A program made the translations under genes and the position numbers. This document shows positions 33,562-43,357 of a stretch of DNA of 62,407 nt, in pieces; positions within the stretch are counted from its first letter, which is position 1; every line of letters starts with the position of its first letter. This stretch comes from an uncultured Bacteroidales bacterium (GTDB taxonomy: Bacteria > Bacteroidota > Bacteroidia > Bacteroidales > P3). The stretch lies in NCBI GenBank assembly GCA_900316235.1, contig ONCC01000009.1, positions 1 through 62,407 of the forward strand, in the 5' to 3' direction. Under the pieces are notes generated by a model. It did not search any database and was not told the origin of the DNA. It saw only the letters and a list, made by a program, of their open reading frames with translations.

Positions 33562-35058
33562 CTATTTGGTTTGTTGGGCAGGGATAAAGTGCAGCGCCTC
33601 CATGCGGAACAGCTGGGGGCAGTCGTTCTCCAATCCCGCCTGATGACGGCTGAAATGCAGCGGATGCACCAGTGTCGTCAACGACTCGATGGGCTGATTC
33701 CAGAACTCATTGCTCCGGCGGTTCAATCCACTGATGATATACATTGTCAGGTCGTAGCCTGTGGCCGCCAGCGGCGACGTAGGCTCCGAGCCGTAGGTAT
33801 CGCGGAAAGCCTTCAGGAAGTCCACATGCACCGCATTCGTCATGTCCCACGACGAAGAGAAGGTGTGGTAATTCAGAAGCTGCAACTGCGCGAAGTCGAC
33901 ATCATTGTAGTCACGCGTCCAGTCGCTGATAGTGTAAAGCGTCGGGCTGTCGGTCTTGAAAGCAGCCAGACGATTAAGCAAATTGCTCACATACACACGC
34001 ATTTGGTCCATCTTGTGGTCGTAGACGCTCAGGACATTGCATCCAGGTGTAGCCTTCAGCGTTGAAGTCAGCTTGCCGCTCTGGTTCCAGTTGAAGAGGG
34101 TGTATTTGATATCACCCCTCGCGCTAAGCTGGCGCTTCAGTTCGTCCATCACCGGCTTCTCACTCGAAGCATTGGCGCCATGGATGATATAGAGATGTCC
34201 TTCCGGACGCTCTGCTTTCATGTTGTCCAACATCACGCGCACCTGACTCTCCAGCGAAGGCTGTATCTTCACCATCAGGCTGTTCTCCGCACAAATCTCG
34301 CTGCGCGTAGCCATGGGGTTAACGATGTATACGCCTGCCTTCTGGGCCAACTCGGCAGCCTTGTCGAAAGCATCACGAAACAGCAGAGCAACAACGAAGT
34401 CGCTCTGAGCCACACCATGCGAGGCAAATGCCTCTTCCACCGCGGCAACGGTATTGGTCGACACATCGACCACATTGAGTTCCACACTGATACCCTTTTC
34501 CGCAAGTTCGTCAAGCGCCATGCGAACACCCTCGTAGAATTCGATGAACTCAAACTGACGGTAGCTCTTCTTTCCACGCTGCTCAACATCGAACTTCGTC
34601 GTCGAGATATCCTCCATCTGATCCAGGTGCAACGGCATCATCACCGCCATGCGTATCACCTTGCCGGTCTTTTTCACCGCAGGCGGGTTCTTCGGAGTAT
34701 TTTGAGTGCTCTGTGTACTCTGAGTGTTCTGAGTGCTCTGTACCCCCTTTGTGGTCGGGGTGCTGGGAGAACTCACCTCGATATTGGCAGGAAACTGGCC
34801 CCTTGCCGGCAACCATACGGTGTCGCCAGGGTGTAGAAAGTGGATATCCACGTGCGTCACCGCATCATAACTTTCCACCTTGTAGGCCTTCGAGATAGAG
34901 TAGACCGTTTGGCCCTTCTCCACGATATGCACATAGTACTTGCGACCGTGCAACATCTGCGTCTCGGTCGAGATTTTGACCGGCGCCGTACCCGGAGCTT
35001 GACACCAGGCCGTCAGTCCGGCCAGCATCATCGCTGTTATAAAAAATAGTTTTTTCAT
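33562..35058 (-). CDS. LysM-domain protein with type-1 periplasmic-binding-like domain
   Basis: 498 residues. Signal peptide (MKKLFFITAMMLAGLTAWCQ), then a LysM domain (YYVHIVEKGQTVYSISKAYKV ... LHPGDTVWLPARG), a Ser/Thr/Gln-rich linker (GVQSTQNTQSTQSTQNTP) encoded by a 9-nt array, and from about residue 130 a LivJ-like two-lobe fold (KVIRMAVMMPLHLDQM, AYIVNPMATRSEICAENS-like region, ATGYDLTMYIISGL). Known in Bacteroidota as a LysM/amino-acid-ABC-substrate-like protein, probably binding peptidoglycan in the periplasm. Starts 10 bp after guaA. The Met at 35058 begins the signal peptide. Confidence 0.85.
   Translation of the reverse strand: MKKLFFITAMMLAGLTAWCQAPGTAPVKISTETQMLHGRKYYVHIVEKGQTVYSISKAYKVESYDAVTHVDIHFLHPGDTVWLPARGQFPANIEVSSPSTPTTKGVQSTQNTQSTQSTQNTPKNPPAVKKTGKVIRMAVMMPLHLDQMEDISTTKFDVEQRGKKSYRQFEFIEFYEGVRMALDELAEKGISVELNVVDVSTNTVAAVEEAFASHGVAQSDFVVALLFRDAFDKAAELAQKAGVYIVNPMATRSEICAENSLMVKIQPSLESQVRVMLDNMKAERPEGHLYIIHGANASSEKPVMDELKRQLSARGDIKYTLFNWNQSGKLTSTLKATPGCNVLSVYDHKMDQMRVYVSNLLNRLAAFKTDSPTLYTISDWTRDYNDVDFAQLQLLNYHTFSSSWDMTNAVHVDFLKAFRDTYGSEPTSPLAATGYDLTMYIISGLNRRSNEFWNQPIESLTTLVHPLHFSRHQAGLENDCPQLFRMEALHFIPAQQTK
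34695..34739 (-). repeat. In-frame 9-nt array GAGTGCTCT x5 in the LysM protein gene
   Basis: Five 9-nt units on the plus strand (GAGTATTTT, GAGTGCTCT, GTGTACTCT, GAGTGTTCT, GAGTGCTCT). On the coding strand they encode Gln-Ser/Asn-Thr triplets in the linker between LysM and the binding-protein domain. Confidence 0.85.
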
Positions 35059-35068
35059 ACGTTTGGAC

Positions 35069-36595
35069 CTATTCCCATTCAATAGTTGCAGGAGGTTTGG
35101 AACTGATGTCATAGCATACACGGTTCACCCCCTTCACCCTATTAATAATTTCATTGCTCACCTTCGCCATGAAATCATACGGCAGATGGCTCCAGTCAGC
35201 GGTCATACCATCCACGCTTTCCACAGCCCTCAATGCCACAACACTTTCATAGGTTCTCTCGTCACCCATCACACCCACACTCTGCACCGGCAGCAGCATG
35301 GCGCCGGCCTGCCATACCTTGTCGTAGAGGCCCGCGTCGCGCAAACCCTGGATGAAGATATGGTCGACCTCCTGCAGGATGTGCACTTTCTCGGGGGTCA
35401 CATCGCTCAGGATGCGGATGGCGAGACCGGGACCCGGGAAAGGATGACGGCCGATGAGCTCGTCCTTGATGCCCAGCTGACGTCCCACACGACGCACCTC
35501 GTCCTTGAACAACGAGCGCAGCGGCTCCACGAGCTGGAGCTTCATATAGTCGGGCAAACCACCCACATTGTGGTGACTCTTGATAGTCTGACTGGGACCC
35601 TTAACACTCGAACTCTCAATCACATCGGGATAGATAGTACCCTGACCGAGCCACTTGGCGTCGGTAATGAGTTTAGCCTCGGCATCAAACACATCGATAA
35701 AGGTCTTGCCGATGGCCTTACGCTTCTTCTCAGGCTCCTTCACACCAGCCAGCACATCATAGAAACGCTGCTTGGCGTCAACACCCTTCACGTTGAGACC
35801 CATATCCTTATAGCTCTCGAGCACACTCTCGAACTCATTCTTGCGCAACAGGCCGTTGTCCACAAAGATGCAATGGAGCTGATGTCCGATGGCACGGTTC
35901 AGCAGCACGGCAGCCACGGTGCTGTCCACACCGCCGCTCAATCCAAGCACCACCTTGTCGTTACCCACCTTCTCTCGCAACTCCTTGACAGTGGTCTCAA
36001 TAAAGCTGGCAGGCGTCCATTCCTGACGGCAGCCGCAGATGTCCACAACGAAGTTGCGCAGCAGCGTGACGCCATCAGTCGAATGGTGCACCTCAGGATG
36101 GAACTGGATAGCGTAAGTCTGCTCACCCTCAATCTGATAGCCTGCATACTTCACGTTCTCTGTCGAGCAGATGGTCTTGTATCCCTCGGGGAGCACCTCG
36201 ATGGTGTCGCCGTGGCTCATCCAGACCTGGCTGCCCATCGGAACACCTTTCATCAGCGGATTGCTGGTATCGATGAAATTGAGGTTGGCGCGGCCATACT
36301 CGCGAATCTTGCTCTGCTGCACACGTCCACCGCCCCATTTAGCCAGATACTGAGCACCATAGCATACCGCCAGCAACGGCAGCTTGCCTTTAATATTGCT
36401 CATATCAGGCACAGGGGCGTCGGCTGCGTTGCAGCTATAGGGACTGCCCGAAAAAACAACGCCCTTCACGTCGGGCGTGAGGGCCGGAATTTTATTGAAC
36501 GGGTGGATTTCGCAGTAAACATTCGCCTCACGAATCTTGCGGGCAATAAGCTGAGTGTATTGAGAGCCAAAGTCTAAGATGATTATCGTATCCAT
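35069..36595 (-). CDS. guaA: GMP synthase (glutamine-hydrolysing)
   Basis: 508 residues. Class I glutamine amidotransferase domain: [24 protein letters not shown], nucleophile Cys in [10 protein letters not shown], His-Glu in FHPEVHHS. The ATP-pyrophosphatase domain has [20 protein letters not shown]; the C-terminal dimerisation domain ends KPPATIEWE. It converts XMP to GMP. The ATG at 36595 is chosen because the protein then starts as [12 protein letters not shown] and a -7 element lies 23 bp upstream. Confidence 0.97.
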   Translation of the reverse strand: MDTIIILDFGSQYTQLIARKIREANVYCEIHPFNKIPALTPDVKGVVFSGSPYSCNAADAPVPDMSNIKGKLPLLAVCYGAQYLAKWGGGRVQQSKIREYGRANLNFIDTSNPLMKGVPMGSQVWMSHGDTIEVLPEGYKTICSTENVKYAGYQIEGEQTYAIQFHPEVHHSTDGVTLLRNFVVDICGCRQEWTPASFIETTVKELREKVGNDKVVLGLSGGVDSTVAAVLLNRAIGHQLHCIFVDNGLLRKNEFESVLESYKDMGLNVKGVDAKQRFYDVLAGVKEPEKKRKAIGKTFIDVFDAEAKLITDAKWLGQGTIYPDVIESSSVKGPSQTIKSHHNVGGLPDYMKLQLVEPLRSLFKDEVRRVGRQLGIKDELIGRHPFPGPGLAIRILSDVTPEKVHILQEVDHIFIQGLRDAGLYDKVWQAGAMLLPVQSVGVMGDERTYESVVALRAVESVDGMTADWSHLPYDFMAKVSNEIINRVKGVNRVCYDISSKPPATIEWE

Positions 36596-36617
36596 ATAAT
36601 TAAAATAATTTAAAATG

Positions 36618-36625
36618 CAAAGATA
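36618..36625 (-). promoter_or_regulatory. -7 element before guaA
   Basis: TATCTTTG on the minus strand, 23 bp before the guaA start codon. Confidence 0.72.
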
Positions 36626-36724
36626 CAAAAGTTACCCGACATAGCAAAATTTTTTTCAAACAATCCTCCCTAAAACACACCCCGGAAACCGCACCTTCTC
36701 CCATCACCAACCTCGCACTTTCCA

Positions 36725-36780
36725 CCTACCAATTCCCTACCAACTCCTTACCAACTCCTACCATGGTAGGATTTGATAGG
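36725..36780. repeat. Dispersed palindromic array, copy D
   Basis: Core CCTACC-AT-GGTAGG (36757-36770). Three CTACCAA(C/T)TCC units lie to the left and one degraded ATTTGATAGG unit to the right, so this copy is asymmetric. It is between divergent guaA and bamD promoters. Confidence 0.85.
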
Positions 36781-36933
36781 TCGTTTATATTGTTAAAACA
36801 GGTAATATTAACGCTTATTAACAAAGTTCTCACCATCTTTTAACAATAGTTAATTTCTGTTAATACTATCGATTTTTGCACAAAGAAAAAACACGTTTTT
36901 AAATTAATTTTCATTTATATGTTATTTTTTTCG

Positions 36934-36941
36934 TATCTTTG
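36934..36941 (+). promoter_or_regulatory. -7 element before bamD (leaderless mRNA likely)
   Basis: TATCTTTG ends six bases before the ATG at 36948. At the usual spacing the transcript would start at or within one or two bases of that ATG. Confidence 0.7.
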
Positions 36942-36947
36942 CACGTT

Positions 36948-37757
36948 ATGAACAAAGTGAAAAACATACTCGGAATCGCCGCAGTATGCTTGCTGCTAGT
37001 GAGTTGCAACGGATTCAACAAACTACTCAACAGCAACGATTACGACGCAAAATACGCGGCGGCGTTGAAATACTACAACGAAAACAGCTTCTCGCGCGCT
37101 GCCCAGTTGTTCGAAAACCTCACCCTCTACTACCGCGGCAAGGAGAATGCCGAAAACATCGCCTGGTACTATGCCATGTCTCTCTACAAAGAGAAAGACT
37201 ACTTCACTGCAGGCTACCAGTTCAAACGTTTCGCCCGCCAGTTCCCCTACAGTGACCGCATGGAGGACGCGTGTTTCTACTCGGCCTACTGCAAATATAT
37301 CGACTCGCCCGAATACAACCTTGACCAAAGCCAGACGAAGGAGGCCATCGAAGAGTTCGAGTCATACGTCGAGCGCTGGCCCCGAAGCACACGCATCCCC
37401 GAGGTGAACAACTGCCTTGACGAGTTGCGCAAAAAACTGATTCGCAAAAACTACGAGATAGCCTATGGTTATTATTTCATCGAGGAGTACCACGCTGCCT
37501 ACGAGTCGTTCAAGCAGTTCCTCAACGAATACCCCGAGGCTCCGATGAGAGAAGATGCCATGTACTACATGCTTGAGTCGAGCTACCGTTACGCCATCAA
37601 CAGCAACGAAGACAAGATGTACGAACGTCTGCAGCAGGTGGTCAACGACTTCGACAAGTTCAGCAGCAGCTTCGGGAACTCGAAACGCCTGGCCGACGCA
37701 CAGAACATCTACACCAAAACCCGCGAGGCCATGGCCAAATGCAAAGAGCAAAAATAA
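36948..37757 (+). CDS. bamD: Outer membrane assembly lipoprotein BamD
   Basis: 269 residues. Lipoprotein signal MNKVKNILGIAAVCLLLVSCNGF (Cys near residue 20), then TPR-like helical repeats (AALKYYNENSFSRAAQLFENL; IAWYYAMSLYKEKDYFTAGYQFKRF; YQFKRFARQFPYSDRMEDACFYSAYC). BamD is an essential part of the BAM complex that folds outer-membrane beta-barrels such as the two receptors in this window. A TTG lying nine bases upstream is inside the promoter, so the ATG at 36948 is used. Operon continues with rpoZ and coaBC. Confidence 0.95.
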   Translation: MNKVKNILGIAAVCLLLVSCNGFNKLLNSNDYDAKYAAALKYYNENSFSRAAQLFENLTLYYRGKENAENIAWYYAMSLYKEKDYFTAGYQFKRFARQFPYSDRMEDACFYSAYCKYIDSPEYNLDQSQTKEAIEEFESYVERWPRSTRIPEVNNCLDELRKKLIRKNYEIAYGYYFIEEYHAAYESFKQFLNEYPEAPMREDAMYYMLESSYRYAINSNEDKMYERLQQVVNDFDKFSSSFGNSKRLADAQNIYTKTREAMAKCKEQK

Positions 37758-37777
37758 AAAAAAAGCAATAAAAAACA

Positions 37778-38155
37778 ATGGAAGAGAAAAAGAAGAAAGT
37801 GGTAAACACCACCATCACGCGCAACACCGCCGATTTCAGCAACATGACCAACAACATCTACGAGACCGTCGCCGTACTCACCAAGCGTGCCAACCAAATT
37901 GCCGCCGAGGAGAAACGTGAGCTCCACAACAAAATCGATGATTTCAAGAGCAGCAATGACACCATCGATGAGATGTACGAGAACCGCGAGCAGATTGAGA
38001 TTGTGCGTCGCTACGAGATGCAGCCCAAGCCCACCCTCGAGGCCACCGAGGAGTATCTCGAAGGCCAGATATATTATCGCAACCCCGCCAAGGAAAGCGC
38101 CGAAGAAAAACAAATCGAGGCTATCGACGAGGAGATTAAGAAGATAGAAGGCTAA
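37778..38155 (+). CDS. rpoZ: RNA polymerase omega subunit, Bacteroidota type
   Basis: 125 residues. Rpb6/omega core NIYETVAVLTKRANQIAAEEKRELH, then the Bacteroidota-specific ENREQIEIVRRYEMQPKPTLEATEEYLEGQIYYRNPAKES. It supports RNA polymerase assembly. The gene sits between bamD and coaBC, the usual arrangement in this phylum. The extended C-terminus is acidic and low complexity. Confidence 0.92.
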   Translation: MEEKKKKVVNTTITRNTADFSNMTNNIYETVAVLTKRANQIAAEEKRELHNKIDDFKSSNDTIDEMYENREQIEIVRRYEMQPKPTLEATEEYLEGQIYYRNPAKESAEEKQIEAIDEEIKKIEG

Positions 38156-38156
38156 A

Positions 38157-39329
38157 ATGAGAATTGTCGTCGGCATCACGGGAGGTATCGCGGCCTACAA
38201 AGCACCCGAACTGGTGCGCTTGCTGAAAAAGGCAGGGCATGAGGTGCGGTGTGCCGCCACGGAGCATGCACTGGAGTTCGTCACCCGTACCACACTGGAG
38301 ACGGTGAGCCAGAACTCGCTGTACTGCGATCTGTTTGCCTCGGGCCGCACCGAACACATCTCCCTTAAGGACTGGGGCGAGATGCTAGTGATAGCTCCCG
38401 CAACTGCCAATATCATCGGGAAAGTGGCCAATGGCATCGCTGACGACGCATTGAGCACATTGCTGCTGGCTTTCTCCGGAAAACCTGTCATCATGGCCCC
38501 CGCCATGAATTGCGAGATGTGGGCGCATCCCGCCGTGCAACGCAATATCGAGACGCTGAAGTCTTGGGGTATCCGCATGGTGGGTCCCGAAGAGGGCGAG
38601 CTGGCCTGTGGCGTGAGCGGCGTGGGCCGCATGGCAGAACCCGCAGCCATAGCGGCGGCAGTGTACGCTGCAGTTCAACCGCAGCAGCTGCAGGGTCAAC
38701 ACTGGCTGGTGACCGCTGGACCGACCTACGAGCGCATCGACAGCGTCCGCTTCATCGGCAACTACAGCAGCGGCAAGATGGGGTTCGCCCTAGCACAGAC
38801 TTTGGCCGACGCCGGTGCAGAAGTAGAACTGGTTTCTGGCCCCACATCGTTATCCATCAACCATCCGCGAATCCATCGTACCAGCGTAGAAAGCGCCCGC
38901 GAGATGTACGCTGCCGCCACTGAGGCATTCCCCCGCTGCAATGGCGCCATCCTCTCCGCCGCTGTAGCCGACTACCGCCCGTCAGAATGTACCGACCATA
39001 AGCTCAAAAAGAACGGCTCGGAAGGCATGCACCTCGACTTGGTGCAGAATCCCGACATCCTAGCCACCCTCGGCAGCATGAAGACCTCCGAGCAGACACT
39101 CGTAGGCTTCGCCCTCGAGACCGACAACGAGGAGGCCAACGCACAGCATAAACTGGAGAAGAAGAACCTTGACTATATTGTTCTCAACTCGCTACGCGAC
39201 AAAGGTGCCGGCTTCGGCGTAGACACCAACAAGGTGACCATCATCGGCCGCAACGGAAGCCGTAAGGAAAGCCCCCTGATGAGCAAGCAGGAGGTGGCAC
39301 ACCTAATCATTAAGACTATAACACTATGA
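38157..39329 (+). CDS. coaBC: Bifunctional phosphopantothenoylcysteine decarboxylase/synthetase
   Basis: 390 residues. CoaC flavoprotein half: GITGGIAAYKAPELVRLLKKAGHEV, catalytic His in RTEHISLKDW and the PAMNCEMW motif. CoaB half from about residue 180: VTAGPTYERIDSVRFIGNYSSGKMGFALA and the KLKKNG motif. Two steps of coenzyme A synthesis. It starts one base after the rpoZ stop and its own stop overlaps the next gene's start by four bases. Confidence 0.97.
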   Translation: MRIVVGITGGIAAYKAPELVRLLKKAGHEVRCAATEHALEFVTRTTLETVSQNSLYCDLFASGRTEHISLKDWGEMLVIAPATANIIGKVANGIADDALSTLLLAFSGKPVIMAPAMNCEMWAHPAVQRNIETLKSWGIRMVGPEEGELACGVSGVGRMAEPAAIAAAVYAAVQPQQLQGQHWLVTAGPTYERIDSVRFIGNYSSGKMGFALAQTLADAGAEVELVSGPTSLSINHPRIHRTSVESAREMYAAATEAFPRCNGAILSAAVADYRPSECTDHKLKKNGSEGMHLDLVQNPDILATLGSMKTSEQTLVGFALETDNEEANAQHKLEKKNLDYIVLNSLRDKGAGFGVDTNKVTIIGRNGSRKESPLMSKQEVAHLIIKTITL

Positions 39330-40306
39330 AGAAACTATCCATCATCGCCATCATACTGGCCTCCGTGGCAATTGCCGGCGAGGCCTTTATTTTCGCCACA
39401 CGAAAAGACAAAAATGAAGAGGAGGCTCTCCATACCCGCGCCATTCGTGCCGACTACCGTGTCTACGCTCCCTCCATCCCCGATACACTCTATTTCTGCG
39501 GCGAGCGCGTGCCACTCAACCTATGGTATGTCCGCGAAGGACTCGACCGCGAGCTAGTTTCCAACATGTACTACCAAAGCAGCACGCTCTTCAACATTAA
39601 GCGTGCCACCCGCGTTTTCCCCACCATCGAGCGCATCCTCAGGGAAGAGGGCGTGCCGCAGGACATGAAGTACCTCTGCGTCATCGAGAGTAGCCTGCAG
39701 AATGTCACCTCGCCCGCAGGCGCTGGCGGCTACTGGCAGTTCATGAAGGCCACGGGACAGAAATACGGACTTGAGATTACCGACGAGATAGATATGCGCA
39801 ACGACCTCGAGGCCGCCACACATGCAGCCTGTCGCTACCTCAAGTCACTCAAAGCCCGCTTCGGCGGCTGGACCGAGGCCGCTGCAGCCTACAACTGCGG
39901 TGAGAACGGCTTGGAGAAACGCCTTGCCAACCAGCAACAGCAGTCGTACTACGAATTGCATCTCAATAAAGAAACCCAGCGTTACGTCTACCGCATACTG
40001 GCCTTGAAGCTCATCATGCAGCACCCGCAGGACTACGGCTACACCGTGCGCCGCTGCGACACCTACCCCGAGCTGCCGTATGAGGAGGTAACCCTCAGCG
40101 GACAGAATGTCGACCTGGTACAGTTCGCCATCGACAATGGCACCACATACAAGATGCTCCGCACCATGAACCCCTGGTTGCAGACCGACAACCTTAAAAA
40201 CAAAACCGGCAAGAGCTACACGGTCCGCATCCCCACCAAGAAAGGCACCGAATACAGCACCATCACCAAAGGTAAGCACGACACCACGGTAATAGAAAGC
40301 ATCTGA
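39326..40306 (+). CDS. Membrane-anchored lytic transglycosylase
   Basis: 326 residues. N-terminal anchor or signal ([21 protein letters not shown]), then a family 1 (Slt-type) transglycosylase domain: [11 protein letters not shown] contains the catalytic Glu, followed by [20 protein letters not shown] and [16 protein letters not shown]. The C-terminal part ([36 protein letters not shown]) resembles a LysM-like module. It cleaves peptidoglycan glycan strands, an MltD-like role. Translationally coupled to coaBC; the next gene uvrA starts at its stop (TGATGG). Confidence 0.92.
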   Translation: MKKLSIIAIILASVAIAGEAFIFATRKDKNEEEALHTRAIRADYRVYAPSIPDTLYFCGERVPLNLWYVREGLDRELVSNMYYQSSTLFNIKRATRVFPTIERILREEGVPQDMKYLCVIESSLQNVTSPAGAGGYWQFMKATGQKYGLEITDEIDMRNDLEAATHAACRYLKSLKARFGGWTEAAAAYNCGENGLEKRLANQQQQSYYELHLNKETQRYVYRILALKLIMQHPQDYGYTVRRCDTYPELPYEEVTLSGQNVDLVQFAIDNGTTYKMLRTMNPWLQTDNLKNKTGKSYTVRIPTKKGTEYSTITKGKHDTTVIESI

Positions 40307-43143
40307 TGGACGACGAGAAGATAAAGATATTAGGGGCGCGGGAGCATAACCTGCAAAACGTGGATTTGGAGATTCCGCGGGGGAAGCTGGTGGTGTTCAC
40401 CGGATTGAGCGGCAGCGGCAAGTCGTCGCTGGCGTTCGACACCATCCATGCCGAGGGACAGCGCCGCTACATGGAGACCTTCTCGGCCTACGCGCGACAC
40501 TTCATAGGCAATATGGAGCGGCCAGACGTGGACCTCATCGAGGGCCTCTCGCCCGTCATCTCCATCGAGCAGAAGAGCACCAACAACAACCCGCGCTCGA
40601 CGGTGGGCACACTGACAGACACCTACGACCTGCTGCGTCTGCTCTACGCCCGCATCGGCAAGGCCTACAGCACCGTCAGTGGCAAGCCCATGGTGAAGTA
40701 CAGCGAAGAGAAGATTCTGGAGATTATCACCTCGGAATACGGCAGCCGCGACATCATGATTCTCGCCCCGCTGGTCAAGGGCCGCAAGGGCCACTACCGC
40801 GAACTCTTCGAGCAGGTAGCGAAGAAAGGGTTCCTTAAGGTGCGCGTCGACGGCGAGGTGAAGGAGATCACCTATAAGATGCAGGTGGACCGCTACAAGG
40901 TGCACGACATCGAGCTGGTGGTCGACCGCCTGCGTGCCGACCGCAACGCCACCCGCCTTCGCGAAGCCGTCCAGACAGCCTTCCGTCAAGGCAAGGGCAT
41001 CCTGATGATATTGAACAACGAAGACGGCAGCATACGCTATTTCAGCCGTATGCTGATGGACCCCGACAGCGGCCTCTCCTACCCCGAGCCAGAGCCCAAC
41101 ACCTTCTCGTTCAACTCGCCCTACGGCGCCTGCCCCCATTGCAACGGCCTCGGCGAGGTGGCACAGATCGACATGCAGAAGCTCATCCCCAACCCCAAGA
41201 AGAGCATCAAGGACGGCGCCATCGAGGTGCTGGGGAAATACTCGCCCACCAACTACGTCTACCGCAAGCTGGAGCTCATGGGCAAGCATTATGACTTCAC
41301 ACTCGACGACCCTTTTGAGAACCTCAGCGAGGAGGCCGTCAACGCCATACTCTACGGAAGCAACCATTTCGCCGGCATCGAGGACCCCGAGGACCCGGGC
41401 TACCTCAGCGAGTTCCAGGGCATCGTGAACTATATCACCGAACTAGCCGGCGACGAGAGTCCCGCCAGCCTGCAGAAGTGGGCGGCCTCGTTTATGAATA
41501 CCGTTCCGTGTCCCGAATGCCACGGACACCGCCTGAAGGCCGAATCGCTGGCCTTCCGCATATTGGATAAGAACATTGGGCAGTTGGCCGACATGGACCT
41601 GCTGGAGCTGGAGGAGTGGCTGCGGGCATTGGAGCCGCAGCTCGACGAGCGCGACCAGAAGGTGGCGCACGAGGTGCTCAACGAGATACTGAAGCGCCTG
41701 TCGTTCCTCAACAACGTGGGCGTGGGCTACCTCTCGATGAACCGCAGCGCCAAGTCGCTCTCCGGCGGCGAGGCGCAGCGCATCCGTCTGGCCACGCAGA
41801 TAGGCTCGCAGCTCACCAACGTTCTCTATATCCTTGACGAACCCAGCATCGGTCTCCACCAGCGCGACAACCAGCGCCTTATCGAGAGCCTCAAGCAACT
41901 GCGCGACCTGGGCAACAGTATCATCGTCGTCGAGCACGACCGCGATATGATGCTCGCCGCCGACTACCTTGTCGACATCGGGCCGGGTGCCGGGGTGCAC
42001 GGGGGGAAGATACTCTTCGCCGGAGACCCTAGAGAATCTAGAAAATCTAGAACTCCTAGAGAATCTAGCCTAACTCTAGACTATCTAGAAAGAAAGAAAG
42101 ACATCGCCCTGCCGCAACGCCGCCCAGTCGAAGGCCGCGAGCATATCCTATTAAAAGGCGCCACCGGCAACAACCTCAAGGGCGTCGACCTCGACCTGCC
42201 GCTGGGCATGTTCGTCTGTGTGACGGGCGTTTCGGGAAGCGGCAAGTCGACCCTCATCAATGACACCCTCCAGCCTATCCTCAGCCAGCATTTCTACCAC
42301 TCGCTCCGCGCCCCCCTGCCGTACCAGAGCATCGAGGGCATCGAGCATATCGACAAGGTCATCCAGATAGACCAGAGCCCCATCGGCCGCACGCCGCGCT
42401 CGAACCCCGCCACCTACGCGGGCTTCTTCGACGACATCCGACGTCTCTTCGCCGAGCTGCCGTCGGCACGCATCCGCGGCTACAAGCCCGGCCGCTTCAG
42501 CTTCAACGTCAGCGGCGGCCGCTGCGAGCACTGCAAGGGCGCCGGACTGCGCACCATCGAGATGAACTTCCTGCCCGACGTCTACGTGCAGTGCGAGGTA
42601 TGCGGCGGCAAGCGCTACAACCGCGAGACGCTGGAGATACGCTACAAGGGCAAGTCCATCGCCGACGTGCTCGACATGACCGTCAACGAGGCAGTGGAGT
42701 TCTTCGACGCGCACCCCAAGCTGCGGCGCAAGCTGCTGGCCCTGCAGGACGTGGGCCTCGGCTACATCACCCTCGGCCAACAGAGCACCACCCTCAGCGG
42801 CGGCGAAGCGCAGCGCGTCAAGCTCGCCACCGAGCTCAGCCGCACCGATACCGGCAAGACACTTTATATCCTCGACGAGCCCACCACGGGTCTCCACTTC
42901 GAGGACATCCGCATCCTCCTCGGCGTGCTGCAGAAGCTGGTAGACAAGGGCAACAGCGTCCTCGTCATCGAGCACAACATGGACGTCATCAAGGTGGCCG
43001 ACTGGGTCATCGACCTCGGTCCTGACGGCGGTCGCGCCGGTGGCCGCATCACCTTCGCCGGCACGCCGGAGGCCTTGGCCAAGCAGAAGGACAACTTCAC
43101 GGGGCAGTACCTAAAAGCAGAATTAGAAGCTATGAAGCGATAA
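40306..43143 (+). CDS. uvrA: Excinuclease ABC subunit A
   Basis: 945 residues. Two ABC ATPase halves: Walker [17 protein letters not shown] near residue 31 and VSGSGKSTL near 643; signature LSGGEAQR twice; zinc fingers CPHCNGLG / CPECHGHR and CEHCKGAG / CEVCGG. It recognises DNA damage with UvrB. Between the halves, residues 575-598 ([23 protein letters not shown]) are encoded by a 9-nt CTAG array and replace the usual SLTGQYLSG linker. The array also brings AGA codons, otherwise rare here. Followed by a long GC-rich hairpin. Confidence 0.96.
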   Translation: MDDEKIKILGAREHNLQNVDLEIPRGKLVVFTGLSGSGKSSLAFDTIHAEGQRRYMETFSAYARHFIGNMERPDVDLIEGLSPVISIEQKSTNNNPRSTVGTLTDTYDLLRLLYARIGKAYSTVSGKPMVKYSEEKILEIITSEYGSRDIMILAPLVKGRKGHYRELFEQVAKKGFLKVRVDGEVKEITYKMQVDRYKVHDIELVVDRLRADRNATRLREAVQTAFRQGKGILMILNNEDGSIRYFSRMLMDPDSGLSYPEPEPNTFSFNSPYGACPHCNGLGEVAQIDMQKLIPNPKKSIKDGAIEVLGKYSPTNYVYRKLELMGKHYDFTLDDPFENLSEEAVNAILYGSNHFAGIEDPEDPGYLSEFQGIVNYITELAGDESPASLQKWAASFMNTVPCPECHGHRLKAESLAFRILDKNIGQLADMDLLELEEWLRALEPQLDERDQKVAHEVLNEILKRLSFLNNVGVGYLSMNRSAKSLSGGEAQRIRLATQIGSQLTNVLYILDEPSIGLHQRDNQRLIESLKQLRDLGNSIIVVEHDRDMMLAADYLVDIGPGAGVHGGKILFAGDPRESRKSRTPRESSLTLDYLERKKDIALPQRRPVEGREHILLKGATGNNLKGVDLDLPLGMFVCVTGVSGSGKSTLINDTLQPILSQHFYHSLRAPLPYQSIEGIEHIDKVIQIDQSPIGRTPRSNPATYAGFFDDIRRLFAELPSARIRGYKPGRFSFNVSGGRCEHCKGAGLRTIEMNFLPDVYVQCEVCGGKRYNRETLEIRYKGKSIADVLDMTVNEAVEFFDAHPKLRRKLLALQDVGLGYITLGQQSTTLSGGEAQRVKLATELSRTDTGKTLYILDEPTTGLHFEDIRILLGVLQKLVDKGNSVLVIEHNMDVIKVADWVIDLGPDGGRAGGRITFAGTPEALAKQKDNFTGQYLKAELEAMKR
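42029..42088 (+). repeat. In-frame CTAG array (9-nt period) in uvrA
   Basis: CTAG occurs at 42029, 42038, 42047, 42056, 42065, 42076 and 42085: spacing 9, 9, 9, 9, 11, 9. Units are of the type CTAGARAAT. The 11-nt step changes the phase from xCT AGx to CTA Gxx, and both phases avoid the TAG stop. The array encodes the inter-domain linker of UvrA. Confidence 0.92.
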
Positions 43144-43147
43144 TGAA

Positions 43148-43180
43148 GGGGCCCCGCGGCGCGAAGCGCCGCGGGGCCCC
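43148..43180. terminator. 15-bp GC hairpin after uvrA
   Basis: GGGGCCCCGCGGCGC and its exact complement around a GAA loop, five bases after the uvrA stop. No T run follows. It may end transcription in both directions or stabilise the 3' end. Confidence 0.75.
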
Positions 43181-43225
43181 ATAGCATATATAGCCCTGCC
43201 ATCGACCCCTCCCCGAGAGGGATGT

Positions 43226-43291
43226 TTGTCAACTGCCGAAGTTGACGTTGTCAAGTTCCGAAGTTGACATTGTCAACTGCCGAGGTTGACC
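43226..43291. repeat. Three 22-bp hairpin units between uvrA and the thioesterase gene
   Basis: Three direct 22-bp repeats (43226-43247, 43248-43269, 43270-43291). The outer two contain GTCAAC ... GTTGAC inverted arms, so each can form a small hairpin; the middle copy has one changed arm base. They lie between convergent genes. Confidence 0.85.
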
Positions 43292-43357
43292 CGGACGCCC
43301 TCCGCAGGAACTGTCGCTATTGTCGTCCCCCTCAAAAAAATAGTCTGTTTCGGACCG

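Larger units (their letters stand above)
36596..36947. other. Divergent intergenic region guaA / bamD
   Basis: 352 bp without a gene, strongly AT-rich. Contains -7 elements for guaA (36618-36625) and bamD (36934-36941) and palindromic array copy D (36725-36780). Several TTAACA/TGTTAA stretches between 36790 and 36860 are present but I cannot assign them. Confidence 0.65.

Noticed and set aside
35063..36577. 504-residue plus-strand frame opposite guaA
   Set aside because: guaA is complete with all motifs on the minus strand; the opposite frame has His/Leu/Thr-rich composition typical of an antisense artefact.
40306..41367. 345-residue frame opposite uvrA
   Set aside because: Antisense artefact of a GC-rich conserved gene; no signal or domain.
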